Assembly (NCBI GenBank): GCA_003586115.2
Contig: QVOM02000073.1
Span: 32,356,468 to 32,420,467, forward strand
Reading direction: 5' to 3'
Origin: Salvator merianae
Taxonomy: Eukaryota > Chordata > Lepidosauria > Squamata > Teiidae
Length of the DNA stretch: 64,000 bases
Shown piece by piece: positions 11,790 through 23,445 of the stretch (the stretch's first letter is position 1; each line of letters opens with the position of its first letter). The translations under genes were made by a program, and so were the position numbers. Under the pieces are notes generated by a model. It ran no database searches. It saw only the letters and a list, made by a program, of their open reading frames with translations, and had not been told where the DNA came from.

Positions 11790-12905
11790 ATAAGAACCAA
11801 AGGCACCAAGCTACCTGAAGGTTGCATAAAAGATATACAAGACAGTTACAATATCTGAGAATTCCACAATCACATACCCTTCAGAAGTATGACAGATCTT
11901 GAAGTCTTAGCTCAATGGAAGGAACAAGATCCAAGACATTAATACATATGTGTCAATAAACTGTACATAAGTCGAAAAGCGAAAGGGTGATGGTTAACAA
12001 GTGTCAAGGCCACTGTCCTAAATGAAGAGATTAACATCCATGGACATAACACTAAAGTGGCTCCTGCAGATGAACAGGTACGATAATGTCTTGGACAACT
12101 GCAGGAAATAAGCATTACTGAGGAGCAAGCAGTGGAGATAACTTGGCATAACAAACCCCTACATCGAATGTATGACTGGCTGATCATAGAAGCGGCTGAC
12201 CTTGAAAAATCCTATCAGTGGCAGGAAAAAGGTAGGACTGAAAGACAGAACTGAGGCAGTAATCTTAGCAGCACAAGAACAAGCACTGGGTATCAATAGC
12301 AGGCAGGACCAAAGAGGCTCCTGAGATAGTCCAGCACATAATAGGTCACTGCAAGCTGCTGTCAGGAAAAGCACATACAGAGCAGCACAACCAAATTGTA
12401 GGAATTGCATACCGGAAAATCTGCTGTGAGTACGGGTTGGACATCCCAAAGTGTAAATGGGAAATTCCACAATAAAAAGTGACTGTGAACAACAGAGTCA
12501 AGATCGTATGGGACTTCCATACTCCCACCGACAAATGAGTACTGACCAATCAACCCAATGTCATGGTAGTAGACAAAGGTAAGGAAGAAGCAGTGATAAA
12601 TAGATGTAGCAGTCCCAAGGGATGGTAACAGGAAGAAAGAATATGAAGAACTGGAGAAATATCAGGGACTGAAAAAAGAACTGGAAAAGATGTGGAAGGT
12701 AAAGGAGAAAGTAGTTTTGGTAGTGACAGGAACACACGGAGCAGTGAATCCCAAGCTGGAAGAACGGCTTCAACATATCCCAGGAGAAATACTGGAGATC
12801 ACTGTTCAGAAAAGCATAGTCGTAGGAACAACTAAGATACCATTCCCATGGTTTTGGTAGAGACCCGAAATTGAAACAGAGGTACCAACCAACCACTTCT
12901 ATGGA
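11790..12905 (+). mobile_element. R4/Dong-like LINE, decayed 3' half (C-terminal endonuclease region)
   Basis: Several frames read in order as the C-terminal part of a LINE with a restriction-like endonuclease. Around 11810-11860: KDIQDSYNI. Around 12000: SVKATVLNEE. Around 12310-12350: EIVQHIIGHCKLLSGKAHTE, a zinc-knuckle-like H/C segment. Around 12400-12470: ICCEYGLDIPKCKWEIPQ. Around 12479-12535: VKIVWDFHTPTDK. Around 12555: QPNVMVVDKG, then in another frame IDVAVPRDGNRK, the place of the PD..D endonuclease motif (here PN, so a catalytic Asp is lost). Around 12636: EYEELEKYQGLKKELEKMW. Frame changes and stops show it is dead. Clade name is inferred from the endonuclease type. Confidence 0.7.
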
Positions 12906-13379
12906 ATGAGAAAATAAATTTATCAATTATATATAATTTCAAATGTGCTTTATTAAACGTTTTGCAATTTTTAGGTTTTGATTTCAATCGTATATTTCTT
13001 AAACATTTTGCTAGATATTTATAGATAAACTTTGAAGAGACCTGTTATAATTTCATTATTTTTAAATTAAAAAAAAAACGCACAGAAATTTCTACATGTT
13101 GTGCACTATGAAGGGAAGCATTTTGGAATAAAAGTCTGGATAAAGAAATAAAATAAGAAGAGTACCATTTATTAAGATATATGCTCCCAAATAGTGTTTG
13201 TTTTTAATAATCTATAATACATTTCAAAACAACAAAACACTCATAGAAAAATGAGACTAAATTCAGTGGAATGAGACTTACTATCCAATGTTTCAGACAG
13301 AAGCCATCTGGAGTTGCAAACAGAGCTACAGTCCTTCCCTTTTTCTGGAGTACTAAAAATATGAAGAATATAATACTTT
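12906..13379. other. Unassigned AT-rich noncoding sequence
   Basis: Very AT-rich text directly after the LINE relic, including a short A run near 13070. Nothing coding or repetitive recognised. Confidence 0.5.
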
Positions 13380-13826
13380 GGGCCTCTTTGCACTTATAGT
13401 CTTGGAATGTACAAAATCAATCATTCCCAGATGAAACAGACCTTACAATATAGCAGCCATTCGCATCTTGAGGCCTGGAACATCCTGGAAATGGGTTTCC
13501 ATCACTGGCAGTGCAAATGCTGGTTGCTCACGCAATGACAGCAGCTGGGGAAAGATCCAGCCATTGTCATGGCATCCAGGGATGCAGCATGACTGTGCAG
13601 CTGCAGCTGTGCAGCACTTACACCCCGAAGTAGGTTCGAATGCTGTGTACCAGAAGCAGTCCAGCTGCTCCTGGTACATCGGTGGAGCACGATTTTGTGC
13701 TCCACAGCTAGCAGTGGTCAGGAGCAGCTGTAGCCCACTCCTGATCACGAGGGCCTCCGTGCAATGCAGACACACTTCACTAGTGAGCTTGCAGACACTC
13801 ATAAGCGAAAAGTGTGAACAGGCTAC
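13380..13826. mobile_element. GC-richer DNA element with GGGCCTCTTTGCACTT-like ends
   Basis: The left end GGGCCTCTTTGCACTTATAG pairs imperfectly with the right end near 13810-13826 (AAAAGTGTGAACAGGCT, read inverted AGCCTGTTCACACTTTT). The block is more GC-rich than its flanks, which explains the overlapping chance frames on both strands. An internal stretch (TGACAGCAGCTGGGGAAAG then ATCCAGCCATTG, about 13535-13567) resembles the palindrome-rich element at 19.6 kb (TGACAGTGGCTAGGAAGC then ATCCAGCCATTG), so the two are probably relatives. No transposase seen. Confidence 0.5.
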
Positions 13827-16800
13827 TAGACTGCGTAAATTCTGTACAACTTTAGGAAACAGATCTAAAATTCTAGAGACTCTGCAATTCCACTTACCAT
13901 GGAGAGCACCTCAGAAAAACTTTTTAAGCACTTTATCTCCACGCATGGCAGTAAGAGGCTCCTTCTGGTGAGTATGCCTCAGTAAGCCACCTGTGATCAC
14001 CATCCAAGGCACCATTTTTGCACAACACAGTTTTCCTCCTTCCCTATAGGTGTCACAGATCACTGCTCCAAATAACACCTGCGTGCTCTAAAATGGAGAC
14101 ACAGAGGCATCTTTTGGAGTGGCAATCACATCACCTGCACAGAAGCTGTCTCTGAAATCAAGTAGAGGTCTGGTATTACAAAACTCATTTGTACTGGTGG
14201 AAATAGCTTCTAGCTCACACAATTGGGATCTCAAGTGAATAGGGATGGTTTAACGGTCGACTAACTCGTGTGGATTCCAAAAGGGAGAGAGGAGGAACAA
14301 AGCGAGAATCCAAATTTGTCTGGAGTTTTTCCAGTATAGAATAGTTTTCTTGAAAAAATATCAAGAAACACAATCAAAGCCAATACAGGAATATAAGCAA
14401 GGCATTGGGAACTGCAGTTTTCATAAGGAGAGAGAAAGAGAAGGTCTACAATTAACTGTCACTCAAACATTGCTGGATACCTTGCAAAGGATTAAAGCAT
14501 AAGCTGGCAATTCAAGTGGATGCTTTGTAGTGAGAGTGACGGTTGAGGTGAATGCTGCTCTCTCCAATAGAAGGGGGATAAGCAAGGGCAGCAAATAAAG
14601 CTGCCCAGAGAATCCCTCTTACCTGAGGGCTTCTCAGTGGCACAGGGCTCAGATGGCTCCCTTTTCTACAAGTTTCAAACTATGTACCCTTTTGGGGGCA
14701 GTAGAATCTGAAAGGGGTTGGTAGTAGCAGGGAAAATGCCTTACGTTGTCTCCAATGAGAAGAGTTAGTTTAGAGCTATTCCAAGCTGCAAAGGTGATGA
14801 GAAAAGAGCACCATTTGTACCTTTCTCCTGAGTGGGGATGCCTAAGATCCTGGGGCCTGCGGATCGAATCCACCCAGCCTCCCTTAGAAAGGCGAGTCAA
14901 ACAGATCTTTATCCTTAGTCCCAAAGCAACCTACACAGTTCCAGGCCCCTTGCTACTTACTCACTTGCAGAGGCTCCTTCCAGGAACAGATTCTGGGGCA
15001 GCCCAGAACTCTGGTCTTGAAGGGGGATGGTGGCTGTGGTTATCAGGTCAGGGTCACCAGCCAACTAGGCCAGAGAGCAGTGGATAGCCTTGGAGGTTAA
15101 CTCAGTGGCTCTGACACAGACAACCTATGGCCTGGTCAAGGTTGTGGAATGCACAGCGCCCAACATCACAACATAAGCCCTGAGAGGTAGACCTTGCCCT
15201 GTGTCCTATTTACTGGGTGGCCTTGAAAATGTGAAGTTGCTTCTCCAGTTCAAGTGCCTAAACTGGAGTTCCCAAGATGTTGGGAGGCAGCACAAGTTTC
15301 AGTGGCATTTGGATACAGAAATTTTCCTGTATCCAATTTAGTGCAAGGCTTTTGTCTGCTTCCAGAGAGAGTGGCAAAAATGGATGCATTTGCTGACAGC
15401 AGCTACCCAGGAATCCCAGGTGAACCCCACAATCCAACCTGGCTGTTCAAGCTCTCTTCCCAGTTCTCAACCAGTATAAACTAACATCCTATATGCAGAT
15501 TCCACATTGCCATCCACAAAGCCCTCCAACCTTATGATTGGCTAGTACCTGAAGGAGACTGGGCAAAAATCTCACCACTGAGCCTTCTCCTGATCATTCT
15601 GCTCTGTCAGTAAAAAACAGCAACAAGGAGGGGGGCATTCTTACAAGCCAAATCCTCCCTTTTGCAGAGTGACAAGGAGGCAGCTATTAAAGCTAAGTTC
15701 TTCTCTCCCTTGCTGACCACAACCAGGGCCTATTATGGGCTTTTTGTGCCCTGGGGGAGTAGGGCAGGATCAGGAGGACCAAGTGGTCAAGGGCAGCTAC
15801 TTGGGTCATCTAAGGTGAGAAAAAGGAGGATAACAGAGGTCATGTAGCTCTGGGACTTGTGATCGTACCGGGACTAAAGTGATAAGATTGGCAAAACTTA
15901 CATAATCAATAGATTTCTGACTGCTGGAGCGCCTGGTGCTTCTCAATGGACTTATGCTGATTAGTCAATCATAGACCTCCTGTGCCAAGCTAACACTAAA
16001 ATATATATTTACAATGCCCCCTCTTTTCAGATTAAAATGATTTGAAACAGGAAAGCCAAACAGTATTTCCAAATGAACACCAAAGCTGATAGGCTTAACT
16101 TGCTAGCTCAGTTTCTACCAGATCTGATTAACAACAAAATCTGCCGAAGTAAATGACTGCGATGCCAAAGATAATCATGGCAGGCACAGCATTAATCTTT
16201 GCATTATCCCCATTGTGTCTAATACCAGGCTCAGGTTTACCTTATCTCCCAAGTAGGATCCAAAAATATCCCATGCTTTATGGAAGCATTTCCCCTTAAC
16301 ACAAATACTGGAGAGGGGGTTGTTATTGTGGGTCCAGCTGGAATTGGTGAAGCTGGGTCGTTTCAATACATGCTTTTTCTTTCATACTAGTCTGAGCAAC
16401 TATGGTTCCACTGACACAGCAACATGGTCAGCACACTCAGCTATCAGGACAAACTAGCTAGAGCTCGCAATTTTGTGCATTGAAATGTACATGTGTATAT
16501 TAATAACCAACCTTTTTCATATCATCAGTCTCAATGTTTAACTACAGATCATTAACACATAGCCAGACAAATCAATGCTACAACCACACTAACAACATTT
16601 CTTTGTTACTCAGGTATTATAGTAGGGCAGAACATGATCTGCAGTGTAATAAGAGCAAGAATAGGCACACATTTTTCTTCCGTTGTTGAGAGCACCATTC
16701 CAGTTATTCTGAAACCTCATAAAAAGAACAGTGAGGCATTACGAAAGAGGAAAGAAGCATCTGGAGGAGATGTTTGGGATGTATAAAATGAGAATGCAAG

Positions 16801-16860
16801 CTGTTTGTGTCTACCAGGCTGAAGAATTTTCACTTGTGGCATAGAGAGTAAAACAGCTCA
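13827..16860. other. Unassigned sequence including a GC-richer block (about 14600-15870)
   Basis: No gene recognised. 14600-15870 is noticeably richer in G and C than its surroundings and carries several 60-110-codon frames on both strands without known motifs. It may be an old LTR or DNA element or a pseudogene fragment; I cannot assign it. A GGATCGAATCC string at 14862 resembles a tRNA B box but has no matching A box or cloverleaf. Confidence 0.4.
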
Positions 16861-17290
16861 GAACATGCATTTATTTATTTGAATTATGCACCACAGATTT
16901 CAAAAGACTCAATGTGGTTCACAAGTGAAACGTAAACTCAGAAGAAATACAAAAATAAAACAATTATAATTAATCATGGTTACCCCAACACCTTACATCA
17001 AATACATGAGTAAAGAAGTATGCTTCTACAGATATTTAAAATGTTAACATCGAGAGAACTGTCAAGATCTCATTTAAGCGTGAGTTCCAGAGAAAAGGTG
17101 CCACTACTAAAAATGTTCCTTTCCTGGCCCCAGGCAGGGGGGTCAATAAGAAACCCCAGGTCACATTCCTAAATGAATCTCAGCTCCTTCCTATAGGCCA
17201 GATGGAATTCTTAGCCATGGTGACTCAGTCTTGAAAGGACAAGCCTGAGCTTATTTTTAACTATCCAGTCCCTTACTGCCTCCAGCTGCA
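16861..17290 (-). mobile_element. L2/CR1-like LINE 3' end, minus strand
   Basis: On the minus strand the segment ends in GAACCACATTGAGTCTTTTG, then AATAAATAAATG (plus 16866-16925), the classic 3' hairpin-plus-short-repeat tail of L2/CR1-type LINEs. Upstream, about 17060-17160, a decayed ORF2 C-terminus is suggested by GTAGTGGCACCTTTTCTCTGG followed by AACTCACGC, in the place of the usual AP-LWNSLP segment. Frames are broken. 5'-truncated copy. Confidence 0.65.
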
Positions 17291-17863
17291 TGAACCACTA
17301 ATTTCACCAGCAATAATTTCCTTTTCCTAGATTGTGATGATGATGCCTTTTTTCATATTTATTTTCTCACCAACTTCCGTACCTTCTTTCATTGCTTGTG
17401 TATAGAATATGGGTTTGGTGGTGCTAGATATTTGGTACAAACGTGATTGGCCTTTAGCAGTTTTTCTAGCTATCCTGGGTCACCAGATAAGCTACAGAGC
17501 GTTTCATCCTACTGCATTATGCTTAGGGAAAAGCTAAGCATAAGAACAGATGATGGATTGCAAGGGAATTCACCCACAAAAAGCAAGAAAGCAGTCAAGA
17601 CTAAAGCAGTGCCTTACAGCTTTCTTAACATTATAAACTCTTCTGTTTCTAAGCAGGTTAAGATATGGAGCCTGGCAAAGCATCCACCTGCTTTATTGTT
17701 CTTTGGCTAAGGCTTTTCCCCACTGATATGTACAAATAAACGTTAGGAAAGTAAGGTGGAGAGATCTGAACACCTGAGAGATAAATAATGGTAAGAACTG
17801 AAGTATACTGTGTGCATCCTAAACAGAACCACTGTATAGAATAAAAAGATGCTGCTGTAATGG

Positions 17864-18048
17864 GAAGGATGGCAGCTCAGTGGTGATGCAAGCAGACTAG
17901 AAAGCCGAGGGTTGCCAGTTCAGTGTCCAGTCGCTCCCTGGAAATAAGCAATGGCAAACCACTACTTCACCTCTGCCAAGAAAACTGCACAGAGGCACCC
18001 ATGTACACAACCAGGAGTTAGCCACAGCTTGATGGTATCCAACAACGT
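17864..18048 (+). mobile_element. tRNA-derived SINE, copy 1
   Basis: The head has an A-box-like AGCTCAGTGG (17874-17883) and a B-box-like CAGTTCAGTGTCC (about 17916-17928), both decayed. The body AATGGCAAACCACTACTTCA, CTGCCAAGAAAACTGCA and GCCACAGCTTGATGGTATCC matches the copies at 34.65 kb (same strand) and 32.37 kb (opposite strand). The body matches a very common squamate SINE type (CAAACCACT, CTGCCAAGAAA, GTCAGCCACAGC). Transcription from internal polymerase III boxes is known for the class; this copy is too decayed to be assumed active. Confidence 0.75.
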
Positions 18049-19434
18049 CTCTAAAGTTATCCTATCAGAAATATGAACAGATTCTGCTTAAAAAAATCCC
18101 CTTCAGATTACAATGCTACCTGATCCATTATTACATATATGTTCATATTTCTAAATTATTGATAACTGAAAGGAAATTACAGTATTAGAGAACTCTAGCT
18201 AAAATGTGAGAGATTTCCTATTATATTCCCTTTACAGGATAGAAAAACATCAACTGCAGCCACATTCAGAACTAGAATGCTGCTGGCAGTCATAAGGACT
18301 CCATCTTTCATGTTTTTGCTTCCTTACGTTCCTCGGTGTTTTATATTGCATTGCACGTGCATAACCCTGCACGGAAGATATCAGAAGCACAAAGTTAGAG
18401 CTGCTTGCTGTGATTCATGCTGGCCAGCAAGAATGCAGACCTTTCTGACCTCCTTCTGTGTTCTTTCTGCCCATATATATCTATTTTTTTAAAAAGCACA
18501 AGGACCTGTCATCATGTCAGTGAAGTAATTCAGCTGCTGTAGGTGCAGCTGGAAAACTAATGTTTGACAACTTCCTTTGGCAGCCAACTCCTGCTCTAAA
18601 CAAGCTGCTTTCATCTTCTCCCAGGAAACTGTTTTGCAATTCTGAAAGAGCAGTGTTAAGGGACACAAGCTGAGCAGCCCCTACTGAAACTTTACAAGCA
18701 TACAAAAAGCTGTCAAACAATTAAACCACACCCTCCCTGCTAAAGGCTCAGAGCTTTCTTTCCTTTAAAGCTCACTGCTGAGAAAGTTGCTTCTGAACGG
18801 CGCACTTCAGGTACCTGACAAACCAGCAGCCTTCAAACCTCGCCTAATATAGAACAAAAGGCACACTATTTAAAGGAATTCACAAGTCACAAGAAGAGCA
18901 AAAATATATTTCTTCTATAACTAAATTGAACTATGGTCCAAATCTTTTTTAAAAAAACTGTATTATCAAAGTACGCTCGTATTGTTGCTAAGAAAATTTC
19001 ATGGGTTTCTCGTCAGTGGCAGCAGGAGTCCTGTTCAACGTTAGGACATGTTTACCTTATTTGCTACATGAAAGGGACAAGCAAGATAAGAGGCAGCAGC
19101 ATTTTCACTAATTATTCAGTTAAAGAGTTTCTACTTCACAGGGATTTGCAGGAAGTCATAAAATATTTTATCCTTTAGCTACTCAAGTGAGGTAACGAGC
19201 TTGATTCTCCCCAAGAGAGAGTCAAAACAAAATTAAGGTCATGTCCCTGCTCATTGACAATAAAGGTTCTGACTTGCAGGGAGAAGTTTCAAAACCTGGA
19301 CCTCATTCCAACAGTCCTGACATACAAAGACCATCCCCAGTGTCCCAGGAATTGCTGCTCACTGAGGATCTTCTCTCTGCACTTACCTCCTTTGGAACAT
19401 TCTAACTATCCTAGTCCACTCTGTACTGAGACAA
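18049..19434. other. Unassigned noncoding sequence
   Basis: No gene or clear repeat recognised. Frames on both strands are short and without known motifs. Confidence 0.5.
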
Positions 19435-19452
19435 GGGACATTTTCACACTTT

Positions 19453-19490
19453 CCACCTTATAATGGGATAATTATTCCATTCTAAGGTGG
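19453..19490. repeat. 38-bp near-perfect palindrome
   Basis: Arms CCACCTTATAATGGGATAA and TTATTCCATTCTAAGGTGG pair at 17 of 19 positions with no loop. It lies just inside the left end of the element. Confidence 0.95.
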
Positions 19491-19529
19491 ACTGGACCAC
19501 GCAGCACGGACACCACTGATTAGAATATC

Positions 19530-19572
19530 AGCAGGATACCAACACTCACACTGTGAATGCTGGTATCCTGCT
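19530..19572. repeat. 43-bp near-perfect palindrome
   Basis: Arms start AGCAGGATACCA and end TGGTATCCTGCT (12 of 12 pairs), and pairing continues inward through ACACTCACAC / GTGAATG with few mismatches. It lies 40 bp from the previous palindrome. Confidence 0.95.
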
Positions 19573-19756
19573 TCCAAACTTTGCCATGACAGTGGCTAGG
19601 AAGCATCCAGCCATTGCTCTAGCAACAGGCATGCCATGTTCCACAAGATTACCAAGAGGTGATTGTGTTCACAACTACCTGGCCGTGAAGTGTCCGAGAT
19701 GGTACAACACAGTGATTATGCATGCACAATTGGCTGATCGTGCATGTGTGATGGGG

Positions 19757-19772
19757 CAATCAGGCCTGATTG
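19757..19772. repeat. 16-bp perfect palindrome
   Basis: CAATCAGGCCTGATTG is its own reverse complement. It is part of a run of overlapping inverted repeats built on GCCTGAT / ATCAGGC between about 19750 and 19860. Confidence 0.95.
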
Positions 19773-20088
19773 GGCTACCTGATTCCAGATCAGGCCCATG
19801 TGGTCCGATCTGGGATCGTGAGGCCTGATCACACAGGCCCAATCATGTTGACATGATCAACTGATTGTGCCTACATGAGCCTGCATGCTGCATGGGTCCA
19901 CTGGTCGACATGGCAGCAGCCAGGTACTTCCCAGCCACTGCCATGGTGAGGATCAGGCATGACTGTCGGTATTTGCTGTCCGAATGCTGGTAGCCAGCTT
20001 CTGGTGCAGTTTCCAGGCATGCAGTGCAATCAGTGTCCATGCTGCACTGTCAATACCACGATAGAACAGACTTAGTGCAAAACGCCCA

Positions 20089-22054
20089 CTATCTGGATTT
20101 GGAGGAGGAGCAGGCCATTTGCCCCAGGGCAAGCTCAGTATCAGTGTAGATGTGCCATTGCTGTTCCGTTCCATGCAACTGATTCCCCACCTAACATGCT
20201 CCCCACCCCAGCCAGCAATTGGTCCAAGACCATGCCGCACCTACATTGTACCCAGCGCACAAAGAACAGAACCATCTTCAAATTTTTGCTGAAATCTGGC
20301 TACAGGCTTGGAAGCAGCGTGCCTACCTCGGTGCCAGAGTTCCGGTAATAATTTTTGCAGGACACGCATAGGCTGTAAAGATGGCACTGTAGTGGTGATG
20401 CACAGACACCGTAATGTTATACCACTCCTGCTTCCCTTGTTCTGGACCAGTGCAGAAGTGTCAAGAACATGACCAGAACAGACAGCATGGGATGCACTGA
20501 GGATCCCTTGAAACAGGTTACAGCTACTTAGGGCAGTTGTGGAATGGGATAGTGCACTACGGAGCCATTTGTTCCAAAATAACAAGCAAGTGCTGAAAGT
20601 GCCTAAGAATCCAACATGGAGGTCATGGCACTCTCCCTGTGAGACTGGTGAAGGTAGAAACTAATCATGCCAAAGGAAGATATTGCAGCAGCACAAGGTT
20701 AGCAAAGTCTTTATGGACCTCTGCAGTTAGCCCTTAACGAATTACATCTGCACTTTCTAGAGGGCCTTTGAGCATTTCCTCTAAATCCGTGCAAATCAAT
20801 GGAACTATCTTTCTGTTTTTTCCTGACCTGCAACTTGTTTACATCAAGTACACGTCAATCATCCTTCCATTATTCCATTTCCTGGCTTCAAGAAAACTCC
20901 AAGTGCTTTCTACCTGCCCTGTTCAGAAAGTGACCATGCATCTGCTTGCCCTGTTCAGAAAGTGGCCTAGCATTGTTAGCTGAAACTGACAGCTATATTG
21001 CTGACCCAAAGAAGACACTAAAGAATAATATATGCGTCCATACAATCTCTTTCTGTTCATTTCTTCCTAATAGTACCATTCTACGTATGTGCCATTTCCA
21101 CTGTATTTAATGGTATGTGCTTCAAGGTAAGGTGCACAGGACACAGCATAAATCATTACTAAGCATGCCTGACGTGTGCTTACAAAAGAAACTTAATTAA
21201 ACAAAAGCCATCATTCAACCATAAGGCAGGATTTTTCTTGGTGGATCATGAATGCCTTTGGGCGTAACCTCTCTTAAACTTAAGCCACTTCATGAGGTGA
21301 GACTAAAACTTTTTTGAGGCCTTCACATAGGAAAAAAAACAGCTTTAAATTTAGTAAGATTATAGAAATCTACAGAATTCTAAGAAAACATATCTGGTTT
21401 TGGTTAGAGAAGCAGTTTCAACATAACAGCAGTCTGGATTGATTGACATTTTCATTTTCAGTCATATCTCAAAAAGAGATATGTTTGAATTGTATAAGCA
21501 CAACAAGATTTGCAGTTCACAATGGAGAAGACTTAGCTTGATTTTGCTATAAAGCAAAAATAGTAATACACACTCTTCGATGATTTTATTTTTCATTTCC
21601 TGGCTCTTAGTCTAGCACAGTATTTGGGTAGCAAACCAACTACTTCAGAATAATGGGTTGTACTATATAATTATAATAATTAGTAGGTTAAATTAACATT
21701 CTAAGAGGCATCCAAAATTCCCGAAGGGAAGTGAGGTAAGTAAATATAATTACTGAAGTGGCCCTGTCTGTATTACTCTGGAACTTGATATTTTATGTGT
21801 GTTAACTGTGCTTTTGGTAGTGAGGATGATTAAAGAGTACAAAAATTAAATATTCTAGCAAAAGCCGAGTGCTGCGTAAATCATCTTGACAGTTTTTGTT
21901 TTTGCATCTATGCAAGAAGCTTGGCTTTCCGCATTGGCAATCAGAAGGTAACATTAAGTACAAGCTTGCACAGCATAACTGTTTACAGTTTTTCGGAGCT
22001 TCCTTAAAATCCTGTATTAGCTTATTTTGTTGTGTGTTTGTATGGTTAAGTTAA
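20089..22054. other. Unassigned noncoding sequence
   Basis: 20089-20590 is a GC-richer continuation without recognised motifs; a 114-codon minus-strand frame there has no recognisable domain. From about 20700 the DNA is AT-rich and unremarkable. A repeated phrase CCCTGTTCAGAAAGTG occurs at about 20917 and 20949 (32-bp period, two units). Confidence 0.45.
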
Positions 22055-22122
22055 CGTACTTTTGACTGTTTGTTCATCTGAGACCCTGTTGACAGGGTGG
22101 TATATAATTTTTTAATAGACTA
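22055..22122 (+). mobile_element. L2/CR1-like LINE or SINE 3' tail scrap
   Basis: GAGACCCTGTTGACAGGG followed by TGGTATATAATTTTTTAAT is a hairpin-plus-tail of the type that ends L2/CR1 LINEs and their partner SINEs. Only the tail is present. Confidence 0.4.
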
Positions 22123-22330
22123 CAATCAAAGCTACTTTTTATTTGTAGAAGCTACTTTAAACCATGAGAAGTTCAACATTCACAACTAATTTTTAGCCCC
22201 CCCAAAATCAGATTTTTCATTTGTTCATCAAAATAAATAAGTGTCTCAATTACTTGAAAAAAAGATTTATGCTGACAACACTGGTAAAAAAATACCCTAC
22301 TTAAGCATCAAATTAATATATTTAAATATT

Positions 22331-22903
22331 TCAGTACCTAAGCAGAACAGAACCTACGATTCCTCTAGATTTCCAAACTATATAGCCATTACGGATAGTC
22401 ACCCATTTCTCAAGCACATTTCCTGGTGGTGGTGGTTGTTTCTCCTTAAAAGAGACATTGTGATGGACAGTCTTGCCAACCATTAGCATGCTCAACATTG
22501 GATAGCCACTGCTGAAAAGGCCCCTGCTACTGTCTTTATTCAAATAGCAGGGTGAAACACAATAAACTGTCATCCACATACTGGAGACACGGCAACCCAA
22601 AGTGCCAGACAGCTTCCTCTCAGCAATTAAGTCAAACTGAATGCAAAATATTTTGTCCTCAAAGTGACTTACAAAGCCACTGCGGACTTTCTGTGAACAG
22701 CTGAGTGTCTTATTATCTGAAAGACATCTGCCAGGTGGCTCACGATGGATATAATGGTAGCTGTGAAGTATACCTCCTTGGCTGTCATCATTACCATATG
22801 GTAGGCCAGATAATGAAAACCTGATAATATTCCTGCAAGACCCCATTCCATGATGAGGGTTTTCTTTGAAAACCTTGGCTTTGAAGAAATTGTTCCGAAC
22901 CAA
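22331..22903 (-). other. Unassigned 190-codon open frame, function unknown
   Basis: This is the longest open frame in the window. Its product has no signal peptide, no clear membrane segment, a PPPP run about 30 residues before the end, and about ten cysteines spread without an obvious pattern. I do not recognise it. A second minus-strand frame (22669-22851) overlaps it and has a hydrophobic stretch. The window is AT-rich, so a frame of this length is somewhat unlikely but not impossible by chance. It could be a pseudogene piece, an unrecognised element frame or chance. Confidence 0.2.
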
Positions 22904-23445
22904 TTCTAATTAATGTCTGCAATTTATCACTAAATTAAACAGTTTAAAATCTGTGGGATGAATACAAAGCACTTAGACCATGAATGGAAGAGCTCCATCT
23001 ATTCACTGAAATCTGCTGGAAATTCCCTGAAGAGTAAGCTTGACAACTTTCCTTTCCCTATAGTTCCTCATGCTGTTTTTCACCACATTCCACAAATCTC
23101 CAGCCCTGCAGAGATGCTTTCAAAGATACTGAAAGGACTTACAGAAAAAGATAAATTGGTCAGTCTTCTACAGACAATTTTGCATCCAATTCATTATGTG
23201 AAGTTAAGACAACCAAAAGTTTCCAAAATGCAGATGTTAGGAAGAAGACTCTGAAGAGCAAAAACACCTCCAATCATACATATAGTTTCCTTGATGTTTC
23301 TATATTTTAGATGGTCTTGATGTTAATACTGTCAATGCTGCTAGATTTCTAGGAATTAGTCACAGCTGAAGTTTTCACAAAATCAAAAGCCTTTTCATAG
23401 ACAATGAAGGCAACAAAGAGATCATATTTATTGGATCTATCAGTT

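Larger units (their letters stand above)
19435..20088. mobile_element. Palindrome-rich DNA element with GGG(A)C-TTTTCACACTT-like ends
   Basis: The left end GGGACATTTTCACACTTT pairs with the right end CTTAGTGCAAAACGCCC (inverted GGGCGTTTTGCACTAAG), the same type of end as elements at 7.4, 26.2, 42.7 and 52.5 kb but more diverged. The interior is packed with palindromes, listed separately, plus GATCAGGCC...GGCCTGATC (9-bp arms, about 19787-19829) and TGATTGGGC...GCCCAATCA (about 19767-19845). A 30-bp stretch around 19585-19615 recurs inverted around 19915-19945 (CAGTGGCTAGGAAG versus CAGTGGCTGGGAAG). No transposase; superfamily inferred. Confidence 0.55.

Noticed and set aside
11939..12926. Minus-strand frames of 80-120 codons
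   Set aside because: They are shadows of the R4-like LINE relic, whose recognisable protein motifs are on the plus strand.
13443..13971. Overlapping 119- and 167-codon frames on opposite strands
   Set aside because: They lie in the GC-richer body of a DNA element, overlap on both strands and show no protein family; explained by base composition.
14862..14872. tRNA B-box-like GGATCGAATCC
   Set aside because: There is no A box at the right distance and no cloverleaf can be formed.
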